From the NCBI GenBank assembly GCA_031291335.1, contig JARLJF010000148.1, positions 1 to 45,728 on the forward strand: a stretch of DNA of 45,728 nucleotides, written 5' to 3'. This DNA comes from Pandoraea sp. (GTDB lineage Bacteria > Pseudomonadota > Gammaproteobacteria > Burkholderiales > Burkholderiaceae). The translations under genes were made by a program, and so were the position numbers. Positions 9,976 through 17,823 of this stretch are shown here, one piece after another. The stretch's first letter is position 1, and the number at the start of each line of letters is the position of its first letter. The notes beneath the pieces are model-generated. The model ran no database searches. It saw only the letters and a program-made list of their open reading frames with translations, and was not told the origin of the DNA.

Positions 9976-10022
9976 CCAATGACAACGCATCCCGGCCCGG
10001 TTGGCGGAAGCATTGTCATCGG
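9976..10022 (-). promoter_or_regulatory. Alternative 13-bp hairpin: riboswitch expression platform
   Basis: CCGATGACAATGC (10022-10010) can pair with GCGTTGTCATTGG (9988-9976) to make a 13-bp stem with two or three G-U wobbles and a GC-rich loop. Its left arm contains the whole 3' strand of the aptamer P1 helix, so P1 and this hairpin are mutually exclusive. The loop carries TTCCGCC and CCGGGCC, complementary to the GGCCCGGCGGAG around the ribosome binding site of the exporter. There is no U-tract, so control is more likely at translation or through Rho. Confidence 0.7.
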
Positions 10023-10135
10023 TCTCGCCAGGCCTGAAGGCTGCGCACGCCATAGCCGAAATCGGCCAAGTCTGTTGACGTACGCCCCTGTCGAAGACTG
10101 ATGTCTATGACAGGGCGGCTACTCCCCAATGAGGA
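10012..10135 (-). ncRNA. yybP-ykoY manganese riboswitch (aptamer)
   Basis: Read on the minus strand, the leader contains the hallmark sequences in the right order: GGGGAGTAG (10127-10119), then CGTCAAC (10080-10074), then GCCTGGCGAGACC ending at 10021. A closing P1 helix can form between TCATTGG (10132-10126) and CCGATGA (10022-10016). An extended -10 (TGC-TATGAT, hexamer 10146-10141) would start transcription right at the 5' edge of the aptamer. In this class, Mn2+ binding turns on exporter genes, which fits the downstream gene. Confidence 0.9.
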
Positions 10136-10140
10136 AACGG

Positions 10141-10146
10141 ATCATA
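10141..10146 (-). promoter_or_regulatory. Extended -10 of the manganese exporter
   Basis: TATGAT preceded by TGC on the minus strand (TG-n-TATGAT). No good -35 is seen at 17 bases, typical for an extended -10. The predicted start of transcription is near 10134, at the first bases of the riboswitch. Confidence 0.55.
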
Positions 10147-10198
10147 GCATACCCATCGTCACAAAATGAAGTGGGCATGTGGGGGGAACAACCACGTC

Positions 10199-10235
10199 AA
10201 AAAGCGCGCCCGATCCGATCGGCAGTTCGGGCGCT
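10199..10235 (-). terminator. Terminator of the chaperone-effector operon
   Basis: Read on the minus strand: AGCGCCCGA (10235-10227), a loop, then TCGGGCGCGCT (10213-10203, with a 2-base bulge) and a run of five T (10203-10199). It lies 15 bases after the effector stop codon. Confidence 0.75.
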
Positions 10236-10250
10236 GGCATCAAAGGCGAA

Positions 10251-11579
10251 TCACGACGTCGGACGCTGCCAGACGTTCGTGTGCATCGAAAAATCGATGC
10301 CGGAGAACTGCGTGGCATCGAACGCCGGGCTGTAGGTGAAGTATTTCCCCGAACGCGTGTGCAGATGCTGTTCGAGAATTTTCTCCTTGACGTCGTCGTC
10401 GGCAATGCCCGGTGTTTCAAGGATGGCGATCAGGTCGTCCAGCCTGAGAGACAGGTCCCACTCGCCAGCGGGCAGCACATGATTGACACGCACATGAATG
10501 TGCAGGCCGGCGGTCTCGTCGCCGTAGACCGGGCTGTGCATGTAGAACTTCACGTCGTCGCGTGTCTCGTCGACGCCGTAGACGTCGCGCAGATTTGCCA
10601 GCGCAATGCGCTTGAATTCCCGCAGCATATCGAGGTGTGCAGGCTTCACGTCTGTTGTCGTCGTGATGTAGGGCAGCCCGGTATTTGCCTTGAACTCGCC
10701 GATGGTCGGACGATGCACTGCCTGCGCAAGATCTACCGTCTCGCCTGTCTTGAACACGTTGTGCAATTGTTGCTGACCTTCGTAGAGCGACCCGGGTACC
10801 CAGTAGCCGACCAATACGAAGCCATTGCTATGACGCGTGGTGTCGTTGAGTGTGGCTGGATTCGGGAATGTTTCCAATTCGCCGGGAATATAGCGACGGT
10901 TCGGCATGAGGACGATTCCGCCGAGTGTCTTCGAGTACGACGTCGCCGGGAATTGCTCGGGATGTTCCGCGAACGCCATCGACTTCGAGTAGGTGGTGTC
11001 GGTCAGGAAATTGTGGACGAACATCGGGAGAACGGCGTTCTGGTCGTATTTCGCCCACCGCTGCTCGAGTCCGTTCCGGTCGACCAGTGCCACGTTTTCG
11101 CCTTCGTACTTGCTGGTGGACTTCGTGTCCGGCTTGCGCTTGCCGCGCGAGAGCGTGCTGTTCGCCACAAAAAGATCGTCGCGCGTATCGAACTGCTCCG
11201 CACGCGATGCCGCTGCGGTTGTCGGTGCCTCTGCCTCATGTGCCTTGCGGTGCGTGAGAACGACTTTGCCGGCAACCGTTTCAGGCGTTGCATCAATCAG
11301 TTTCGACATATCGATAGTTTTGCTCGGGACCATGTCGTCGATGCGAACGGCCGTGACAGTCGGATGCCGAAGGTCGTTGTGCGCGGCGATCGCTCGTTCG
11401 CGACTCGTGCCTGGCAGCAACGGTTCCTGAGAGGTGATCGACACGATGTCGAGTGTCTGGAATTCCGAGGCAAGTGCGGTGAGCGCTTGTGTCTGATTTG
11501 CGGCGGCGCCGTCTATTGCGAGGGGCCCGGCAGCCGGTGCGAGGAATGACGAGAGTTGAGCGTTCGAAAAATTAGGCAT
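10251..11579 (-). CDS. Putative type III effector with a DcpS-like HIT domain
   Basis: A 442-residue protein. No signal peptide or membrane segment. Residues 1-160 are polar, rich in Ala, Ser, Thr, Gln and Asn, as in type III secretion N-termini, and include a basic patch RGKRK (145-149). The last ~140 residues resemble the C-terminal catalytic domain of the eukaryotic scavenger decapping enzyme DcpS: a helix PAHLDMLREFKR (313-324), then VKFYMH, then the HIT-type motif HIHVRV (360-365), then a Gly-containing loop and RLDDLI helix. The HIT motif is HxHxHx; the middle His (H362), the nucleophile in the family, is kept but the third His is Arg364. The start at 11579 lacks a clear Shine-Dalgarno. 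A likely type III chaperone gene precedes it by 68 bases. GC is about 55% in two sampled 60-base lines, well below its neighbours. The DcpS match is from memory, not a search. Confidence 0.6.
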   Translation of the reverse strand: MPNFSNAQLSSFLAPAAGPLAIDGAAANQTQALTALASEFQTLDIVSITSQEPLLPGTSRERAIAAHNDLRHPTVTAVRIDDMVPSKTIDMSKLIDATPETVAGKVVLTHRKAHEAEAPTTAAASRAEQFDTRDDLFVANSTLSRGKRKPDTKSTSKYEGENVALVDRNGLEQRWAKYDQNAVLPMFVHNFLTDTTYSKSMAFAEHPEQFPATSYSKTLGGIVLMPNRRYIPGELETFPNPATLNDTTRHSNGFVLVGYWVPGSLYEGQQQLHNVFKTGETVDLAQAVHRPTIGEFKANTGLPYITTTTDVKPAHLDMLREFKRIALANLRDVYGVDETRDDVKFYMHSPVYGDETAGLHIHVRVNHVLPAGEWDLSLRLDDLIAILETPGIADDDVKEKILEQHLHTRSGKYFTYSPAFDATQFSGIDFSMHTNVWQRPTS

Positions 11580-11647
11580 GTCGTGTCTGAAAGCTTTGTT
11601 GGGATGGACTGGAGGCGAGCCACGAGATGGCGGGCCCGCGAATGCGA

Positions 11648-12088
11648 TCAGGCCGTCGAGACGGCGGGCATGTGAGTGCTCCGATTGCGAAGCAAGGCCC
11701 CGGTGATCGTTTCGCGAAGCGCATGCAGTTTGCCGATCTTGCGATCCACGGCCTCGACGCTGGCGGACGACGCAGGCACCGTCGTCATCAGCCGCAGCGA
11801 GTTCGAGGCCTCGTGAATCCCCAGCCACGCGCCTTGCATCAGACGCAGATCGGTATTGAGTGCGAGCAGGCGTTCAAGATCGTCCTGACGCAGGAGCGTG
11901 GGGGCGACCCAGCGACCGGTGTCCGTGTGGACGACCACGTGTTCGCCGCTTGCCGAGAGTTCTATGAACCATTCGGTGCCATCGGCCGCTTCGAGTGCGA
12001 TGGCATTGGTAGGTGTGTCGATACTGATATTCAGGGTGCTGGCGAGCGACTGCATGACGTCGCCGGTGCGTAAATGGGGGAGGTCCAT
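11648..12088 (-). CDS. Putative type III secretion chaperone (CesT/SycE-like)
   Basis: A 146-residue, small, soluble, acidic-leaning protein. Its order of elements matches class I type III chaperones of the Tir chaperone family: an N-terminal helix (GDVMQSLASTLNI), a strand with hydrophobic alternation (NAIALEAADGTEWFIEL), a second strand (EHVVVHTD), a helix (DDLERLLALNTDLRLMQ), then GAWLGIHEASNSLRLMTTV, where this family has its most typical G-x-x-L-G-x-x...L-x-L pattern, and a final long helix (residues ~110-135). A chaperone gene placed immediately 5' of its effector is the usual arrangement. The start could also be Met12 at 12055; neither has a good ribosome binding site. No other type III secretion gene is in the window. 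Confidence 0.65.
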   Translation of the reverse strand: MDLPHLRTGDVMQSLASTLNISIDTPTNAIALEAADGTEWFIELSASGEHVVVHTDTGRWVAPTLLRQDDLERLLALNTDLRLMQGAWLGIHEASNSLRLMTTVPASSASVEAVDRKIGKLHALRETITGALLRNRSTHMPAVSTA

Positions 12089-12093
12089 AAAAA

Positions 12094-12120
12094 GGGTGAT
12101 CAGGGTGATAAGGGTGATTG
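12094..12120. repeat. Three 9-bp tandem repeats in the chaperone leader
   Basis: GGGTGATCA, GGGTGATAA and GGGTGATTG start at 12094, 12103 and 12112, only 6 bases from the chaperone start codon. On the transcribed strand they read as CACCC-rich repeats and leave no room for a normal Shine-Dalgarno. Confidence 0.8.
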
Positions 12121-12132
12121 GGATAACTACCT

Positions 12133-12151
12133 TTCAAAGGCGATCTTTGAA
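12133..12151. promoter_or_regulatory. Inverted repeat, candidate operator of the effector operon
   Basis: TTCAAAG (12133-12139), 5 bases, CTTTGAA (12145-12151): a perfect 7-bp dyad centred about 55 bases upstream of the chaperone start. The spacing suits a dimeric regulator; which one is unknown. Confidence 0.4.
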
Positions 12152-12372
12152 GGCTCTTGGAAACGCTTCGCGGGTTGACGTTCTGGCGCGTTTTCCGACT
12201 TGGGAGATCTCCGGCGCAGCGGGGGAGGTCAGTTACCCAAAGAGGGCCGATAAGTGAGCGCCGGCGCACAAGCCGTGGGGAACGCGTGGGAGGTTGCGTG
12301 GGAAACAGCGGAGTGATGCCGAGATGTGGCAGTGGCCTGGCAGGAAGCGAAAGCAGCGCGTGAGTAGCAAGC

Positions 12373-12399
12373 AAAAAAAGGGCAGCCAACAGGCTGCCC
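12373..12399 (-). terminator. Terminator of the permease-guaD operon
   Basis: On the minus strand GGGCAGCC (12399-12392), loop TGTT, GGCTGCCC (12387-12380), followed by seven T (12379-12373). It lies about 125 bases after the guaD stop codon. Confidence 0.9.
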
Positions 12400-12522
12400 A
12401 AGGAGATCCCCGGCCGCATGCCCCTTGCGCACGGCCGGTGAACGCGCACGAACGCGCGTCGCGCCAAGGCGACGGCGCGCGTTCCATTGCGTAGGAGATA
12501 GCGTCTGTCGGGACGCGAGGTG

Positions 12523-13851
12523 TCAGTGTGCCGTGCGGCGATGCACCGGCTTACCGGCGGCGTAGGTTGTGGCGACGGCGCGGTCGTCGCCAAGCATGGC
12601 GAACGCGAACAGCAGTTCTTCGAGCGACTCGGCCAGTGCGGTGCGACGTGCGAGCAGCGGCGTAGCCTTCGGATCGAGCACTACGAAATCAGCCTCCGCA
12701 CCGACGGCCAGTGTGCCGATGGTGCCGTGCAGATCCAGCGCATGGGCGGCGCCCTCGGTCGCCAGATAGAACATGCGTTCGGCCGACAGGTGATAGCCCG
12801 ACAGACGTGCCACCTTGTGCGCCTCGTTCATCGTCTGCAGCATCGAGAAGGTCGAGCCACCGCCGACGTCGGTCGCGAGCGTCACCGGCATGCGCGACGC
12901 CTCGGCGGCCGCGAAGTCGAACAGACCGCTGCCGAGGAACTGGTTCGATGTCGGGCAATGCGCGGCGACGGTGCCCGTCTCGAACATGCGACGACGGTCA
13001 TGCTCGTCGAGCCAGATGCAATGGCCGTACACGGCGCGCTTGCGCAGCAGCTTGTAGTGGTCGTACACGTCGAGATAGCTGCGGTGGCCCGGGAACAGCG
13101 AGCGCACCCATTCGACTTCATCGGTGTTCTCGGCCACGTGGCTTTGAATGAACACGTCCTGATACTGCTGGGCGAGTTCGCCGCACACGCCGAGTTGCGC
13201 TTCGGTCGACGTCGGCGCAAAGCGTGGCGTGAGCGCGTAGAGCTGACGTCCCTTGTTGTGCCAGCGCTGAATCAGCGTCTCGCTGTCGCGTGCGCCGCTC
13301 TCGGCCGTGTCGCGCAGGAATTCCGGGCAGTTGCGATCCATCATCACCTTGCCGGCGATCATGCGCAGGTCGCGCGCGTCGCTCGCCTTGAAGAAGGCGT
13401 CAGCCGAGCCGGGATGCACCGTGCAGTACACGAGCGCACTCGTCGTGCCGCCGCGCAGCAGTTCGTCGAGGAAGAACTGGGCGACGTCGGCGGCGTACTC
13501 CGGATTCTCGAAACGGCGCTCGGTCGGGAAGGTGTACTTCTCGAGCCAAGGCAGCAGCCCCGGGGCGGGCGACGCGATCATATCCGTCTGCGGATAGTGG
13601 ATGTGCGTGTCGATGAAGCCGGGCGTGATGAGCTTGTCGCGCAGATCCTCGACAGGCGTGCCGGCCGGCAGCGTGGGGGCGACCTTCGCATAGTCGCCCA
13701 CTGCGGTGATGCGACCGTTCTCGAAGGCGACGATGCCGTCGGTATGGTGCACGGTACCGGGCGCGCCATCGAGATAGGCCCGCGCGGGATCGTGCGTGAA
13801 GTAGACCAGTTGCGCGCGTACGGCACGCAGGGCTTGCTTGGTGGTGGACAT
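12523..13851 (-). CDS. guaD: Guanine deaminase
   Basis: A 442-residue cytosolic amidohydrolase converting guanine to xanthine and ammonia. The metal-binding HxH is His83/His85 in TPGFIDTHIHYPQ, the guanine deaminase version of the motif. Further ligands lie in SHVAENTDE (His), YGHCIW (His) and the Asp of ATDVGGGSTFSM. The RxxxxxCPT substrate-contact pattern is seen around AAHCPTSN. Length fits the family. It lies 18 bases after the purine permease gene and is surely co-transcribed with it. The product xanthine feeds the xanthine dehydrogenase encoded a few kilobases upstream. Confidence 0.96.
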   Translation of the reverse strand: MSTTKQALRAVRAQLVYFTHDPARAYLDGAPGTVHHTDGIVAFENGRITAVGDYAKVAPTLPAGTPVEDLRDKLITPGFIDTHIHYPQTDMIASPAPGLLPWLEKYTFPTERRFENPEYAADVAQFFLDELLRGGTTSALVYCTVHPGSADAFFKASDARDLRMIAGKVMMDRNCPEFLRDTAESGARDSETLIQRWHNKGRQLYALTPRFAPTSTEAQLGVCGELAQQYQDVFIQSHVAENTDEVEWVRSLFPGHRSYLDVYDHYKLLRKRAVYGHCIWLDEHDRRRMFETGTVAAHCPTSNQFLGSGLFDFAAAEASRMPVTLATDVGGGSTFSMLQTMNEAHKVARLSGYHLSAERMFYLATEGAAHALDLHGTIGTLAVGAEADFVVLDPKATPLLARRTALAESLEELLFAFAMLGDDRAVATTYAAGKPVHRRTAH

Positions 13852-13869
13852 GTGCAGGGCCTTCTATCG

Positions 13870-15303
13870 TTACATTTGCGTGAGCAGCAGCACCGCCAGC
13901 GCGGCGACGATCCACATCGCCGGTTTGATCTCTTTCACGCGCCCGGTGAACAGCTTGAGTACGACGAACGCGAGGAAGCTATAGGCGATACCGTCGGTGA
14001 TCGAGTACGAAATCGGAATCATCACGACCGCGATGAAGCTCGGGATGGCTTCGTCCATGCGATGCCATTCGATGCGCGCCACGGATTCCATCATAAACAC
14101 ACCGACCAGAATCAGCGCCGGGGCCGTCGCGATGGCAGGCACCAGCGAGAGCATCGGAGACAGAAACAGGAACGGCAGGAACAGCAAGGCGCAGACCAGC
14201 GCGGTCAGCCCGGTGCGGCCGCCCTGGGCAATGCCGGCGGCCGATTCGATATAGGCGTTCGCCGGGCTCGTGCCGAGCGGGCCGGAAATCAGCACCGAGA
14301 ACGAATCGACGATCATGGCCTGACGCATATTGCGCGGATTGCCGTCGCGATCCTTCATGTTACCGGCTTCGGCAATGCTCATGAAGGTCGAGAGCGTATC
14401 AAAGAACGCCGTGAAGAGCATCACGAAGATGAACGGCAGGTAAGCGACCTTCAATGCGCCCAACAAGTCGAGCTGGCCGATACCCGAGAAGTCGGGCGCC
14501 GCGAAGAAGCCGTGGAAGTTCACCAGCGTGGCGGTCGCGATTTCCTTGGGGAAATAGGCGGTGCCGTCGCCCCACAAACGACCGATGGGAACGGCCATGA
14601 GCGTGGTGACGACAATGCCGATCATCAGGGCACCGTTCACACGGCGTGCCACGAGCACGGTGGTGAGCGCCAGTCCGATGAGGAACGTGACGGTCGGCGG
14701 CGAGAGGTGAGCCAGACGCACGACGGTGACGGGATCGCTCACTACGAGCTTGGCGTTGACCAGCCCGATCACGGTGATGAACAGCCCGATGCCGCACGAG
14801 ATCGCATAGCGCAGGTTCGCCGGAATGGCTTCGACCACGAAGCGGCGCACGTTGAGCGCGGCGAGCAACGCGAAGAGAATGCCCGACCAGAACACGCAGC
14901 CGAGCGCCGTCTGCCACGGCATGCCCACGCCGTGCACCATCGTGAACGCGAACAGCGCGTTCAGCCCCATGCCCGGCGCGACCAGCACCGGGTTGCGGGC
15001 GTACAGACCCATCGCACAACTGCCGAAGAAGCTGATGAGCACCGTGGCGGTGAGTGCCGCCGGGAACGCCATGCCGGTCTTCGACAGGATGGCCGGGTTG
15101 ACGACGATGATGTACATCGCCGCGAGGAATGTCGTGATACCCGCTATCACTTCCGTACGGAAGGTCGAGCCGAGCGCCGTGATACCGAAATATCGATCCA
15201 GCGGCGCAAGTGTCGGGACAGGCTGCGCGCCCGCCACGCGCGTGCTGTCATGAGCCGCTTCGGGCGCGGCAGTACCCGCCGGGGGGCTGAGCGATGAGTC
15301 CAT
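13870..15303 (-). CDS. Adenine/guanine/hypoxanthine permease (AzgA/NCS2 type)
   Basis: A 477-residue inner-membrane proton symporter with about 13 hydrophobic segments. The family signature NPAILSKTGM is in TM1-2 and the acidic motif FTAFFDTLSTFMSIAEAGN is near residue 280, as in AzgA, AdeP and PbuG purine permeases; SPANAYIESAAGI follows as usual. The first ~30 residues are polar. ATG at 15303 with CGGAG about 11 bases upstream. First gene of the operon with guaD, so import and deamination of guanine are coupled. Exact base preference (adenine against guanine and hypoxanthine) cannot be told. Confidence 0.93.
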   Translation of the reverse strand: MDSSLSPPAGTAAPEAAHDSTRVAGAQPVPTLAPLDRYFGITALGSTFRTEVIAGITTFLAAMYIIVVNPAILSKTGMAFPAALTATVLISFFGSCAMGLYARNPVLVAPGMGLNALFAFTMVHGVGMPWQTALGCVFWSGILFALLAALNVRRFVVEAIPANLRYAISCGIGLFITVIGLVNAKLVVSDPVTVVRLAHLSPPTVTFLIGLALTTVLVARRVNGALMIGIVVTTLMAVPIGRLWGDGTAYFPKEIATATLVNFHGFFAAPDFSGIGQLDLLGALKVAYLPFIFVMLFTAFFDTLSTFMSIAEAGNMKDRDGNPRNMRQAMIVDSFSVLISGPLGTSPANAYIESAAGIAQGGRTGLTALVCALLFLPFLFLSPMLSLVPAIATAPALILVGVFMMESVARIEWHRMDEAIPSFIAVVMIPISYSITDGIAYSFLAFVVLKLFTGRVKEIKPAMWIVAALAVLLLTQM

Positions 15304-15420
15304 GGGGTGTTGTCTCCGATGTTCTAAGATGTTTTGTGCGCTCGACGCCGCAGGTGTGGGGGCACCGCGTGACGCCTATTCGGGCACGCACAAAAAATAG
15401 CATCGGGCCTCGGTGAAAAT

Positions 15421-15436
15421 ATTCCTCATGGGGAAT
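15421..15436. promoter_or_regulatory. Palindrome upstream of the purine permease
   Basis: ATTCCTCATGGGGAAT is a 16-bp near-palindrome (two mismatched central positions) about 120 bases upstream of the permease start, in an otherwise featureless 285-base gap. On the minus strand an extended -10 like sequence (TGC-TATTTT near 15403-15395) lies just downstream, so the site would sit near -40. The binder is unknown. Confidence 0.4.
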
Positions 15437-15514
15437 GTTCCACATCATCGCGAGGTAATGTGGCGTGAGGCAGGAAGGCTTTTTGGCGCGTGTTTGTTTT
15501 TCGTCTGCGCATAA

Positions 15515-15543
15515 AAAAACGCCCGAAAGTTCTCGGGCGTTTT
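15515..15543. terminator. Terminator after the adenine deaminase gene
   Basis: CGCCCGA (15520-15526) pairs with TCGGGCG (15533-15539), flanked by an A-run on the left and TTTT on the right. On the minus strand the stem is followed by seven T, so it ends the adenine deaminase transcript before the permease promoter. Confidence 0.88.
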
Positions 15544-15588
15544 GCGTGGTGATGCGAAAACCGCTATTTTTCGGGGGCTTTCGAGTGC

Positions 15589-16734
<1,146 letters not shown>

Positions 16735-17823
16735 TTAGACGGTGACGCCGGTGACGCCGTCGTCCTGCGACGATGCCGGGGCGCTTTGACGCATCTGTTG
16801 CTCGCGCACGCGCAATAGCTGTGCGGCTACCGCGATGGCGATCGTTGCCGGCGCCTTGCCGGTGATGCCGGCCACGCCGATCGGACAGATCATCTGTTCG
16901 AAACGCGCCGGCGGCACGCCGCGATCGCGTAGACGATGTTCGAACTGACGGCGTTTGGTCATCGACCCGATCAGGCCGAAGTAGGCGAAGTCGTCGCGCT
17001 TGAAAATGGTTTCGCACAGCCGCTGATCCAGCGCATGGTTGTGCGTCATGACGAGAAAATACGCGCCCGGCGGCGCTTCGGTAACGACGGCCTCGGGGGT
17101 GTCGGTCGATTCCACGTGGGTGTTTGGCGGGACGGTTTCCGGGAACGTTTCGGTACGTTCGTCAGCCCACGTCACGCGGCATGGCAGCGTGGCCAGCACC
17201 TGTACGATGGCTTGCCCGACGTGTCCTGCGCCAAACAGCACGATGTGGAAGTCGCTCGGCGCCAGGCGCTCGCTCAGCCACAGCCAGCCGTCGCTGCCCT
17301 GCCAGAACGAGCAGGCGGCATCGTCGGCATCGCGGGTCAGCGTGTGAGGATGCGCGAGCGGCTCGTTCGGGTCGAGTTCCGTTAGCAGAACAGGTCCGCC
17401 CTGATGCTGGCTGGCCGCTGCATCGGCCCCCGGCGCCCCGAATGCCACGCTGCGCAGACTCGCCTGACCTGCCGCGAGCCGTTTGTGCAGCGCGCTCACC
17501 CAGGCCAGATCGGACAGCGTGAGCACTTCGAAGGCGAGGGTGACGGCACCGCCGCAGCACTGGCCGAGGCTGGGCCCGAGCGCGAAACGCTCGACGTGCC
17601 GTGCGCCTTGCTGTCCGTACTGGCGCAGCAGTTGGCGAGCGACGTCCATCGCCCGCCATTCGAGATGGCCGCCGCCGATGGTTTCCCACACGTGCTCACG
17701 TGTCACGAGCAGATGCGTGCCCGCCTCGCGCGGCGCTGAGCCTTCCACGCGCGCGATCGTCACCAGTACCGCGGCCTCGCCACGGACCAGCAGCTTGTGG
17801 GCGGCATCGACCCAGCGATGCAT
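16735..17823 (-). CDS. xdhC: Xanthine dehydrogenase accessory protein XdhC
   Basis: A 362-residue soluble maturation factor. In the family it binds molybdopterin cofactor, supports its sulfuration and inserts it into XdhB. The N-terminal XdhC domain shows LVTIARVEGSAPREAGTHLLV and the cysteine-bearing SLGQCCGGAVTLAFE. The C-terminal Rossmann-like domain starts at HIVLFGAGHVGQAIVQ and continues to YFGLIGSMTKR and ICPIGV(A)GI(T)GK. Its ATG overlaps the xdhB stop codon by one base (TGATG), with AGGAG inside the end of xdhB, so translation is coupled. Confidence 0.95.
   Translation of the reverse strand: MHRWVDAAHKLLVRGEAAVLVTIARVEGSAPREAGTHLLVTREHVWETIGGGHLEWRAMDVARQLLRQYGQQGARHVERFALGPSLGQCCGGAVTLAFEVLTLSDLAWVSALHKRLAAGQASLRSVAFGAPGADAAASQHQGGPVLLTELDPNEPLAHPHTLTRDADDAACSFWQGSDGWLWLSERLAPSDFHIVLFGAGHVGQAIVQVLATLPCRVTWADERTETFPETVPPNTHVESTDTPEAVVTEAPPGAYFLVMTHNHALDQRLCETIFKRDDFAYFGLIGSMTKRRQFEHRLRDRGVPPARFEQMICPIGVAGITGKAPATIAIAVAAQLLRVREQQMRQSAPASSQDDGVTGVTV

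Larger units (their letters stand above)
12089..12522. other. Intergenic region upstream of the chaperone-effector operon
   Basis: A 434-base stretch without a credible gene. Next to the chaperone start it holds three 9-bp tandem repeats, then a 7-bp inverted repeat, and near its far end the guaD terminator. I searched it by eye for a TTCG-N16-TTCG (hrpII) box on the minus strand and did not find one. The short open frames in it have no ribosome binding site and no family features. Confidence 0.7.

Noticed and set aside
9941..9985. N-terminal extension of the manganese exporter (frame open to 9985)
   Set aside because: The extra 15 residues are polar, not part of the family, and lie in the riboswitch leader; the ATG at 9940 has its own binding site.
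12094..12120. CRISPR-like repeats
   Set aside because: Units are 9 bp and directly adjacent with no spacers; no cas genes.
12121..12260. hrpII-type box (TTCG-N16-TTCG) for the putative effector operon
   Set aside because: No such pair is found on the minus strand upstream of the chaperone gene.
12229..12494. Several overlapping short open frames between the chaperone gene and guaD
   Set aside because: They overlap each other on both strands and the guaD terminator, and have no ribosome binding sites or domain features.
12520..15297. 925-codon open frame antisense to guaD and the purine permease
   Set aside because: Its Arg/His/Glu-rich translation has no recognisable domain, while both minus-strand genes are full-length known families.
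15304..15588. Possible purine riboswitch before the permease
   Set aside because: No aptamer-like three-way junction or conserved purine-riboswitch loops are visible, and the class is not expected in this group.
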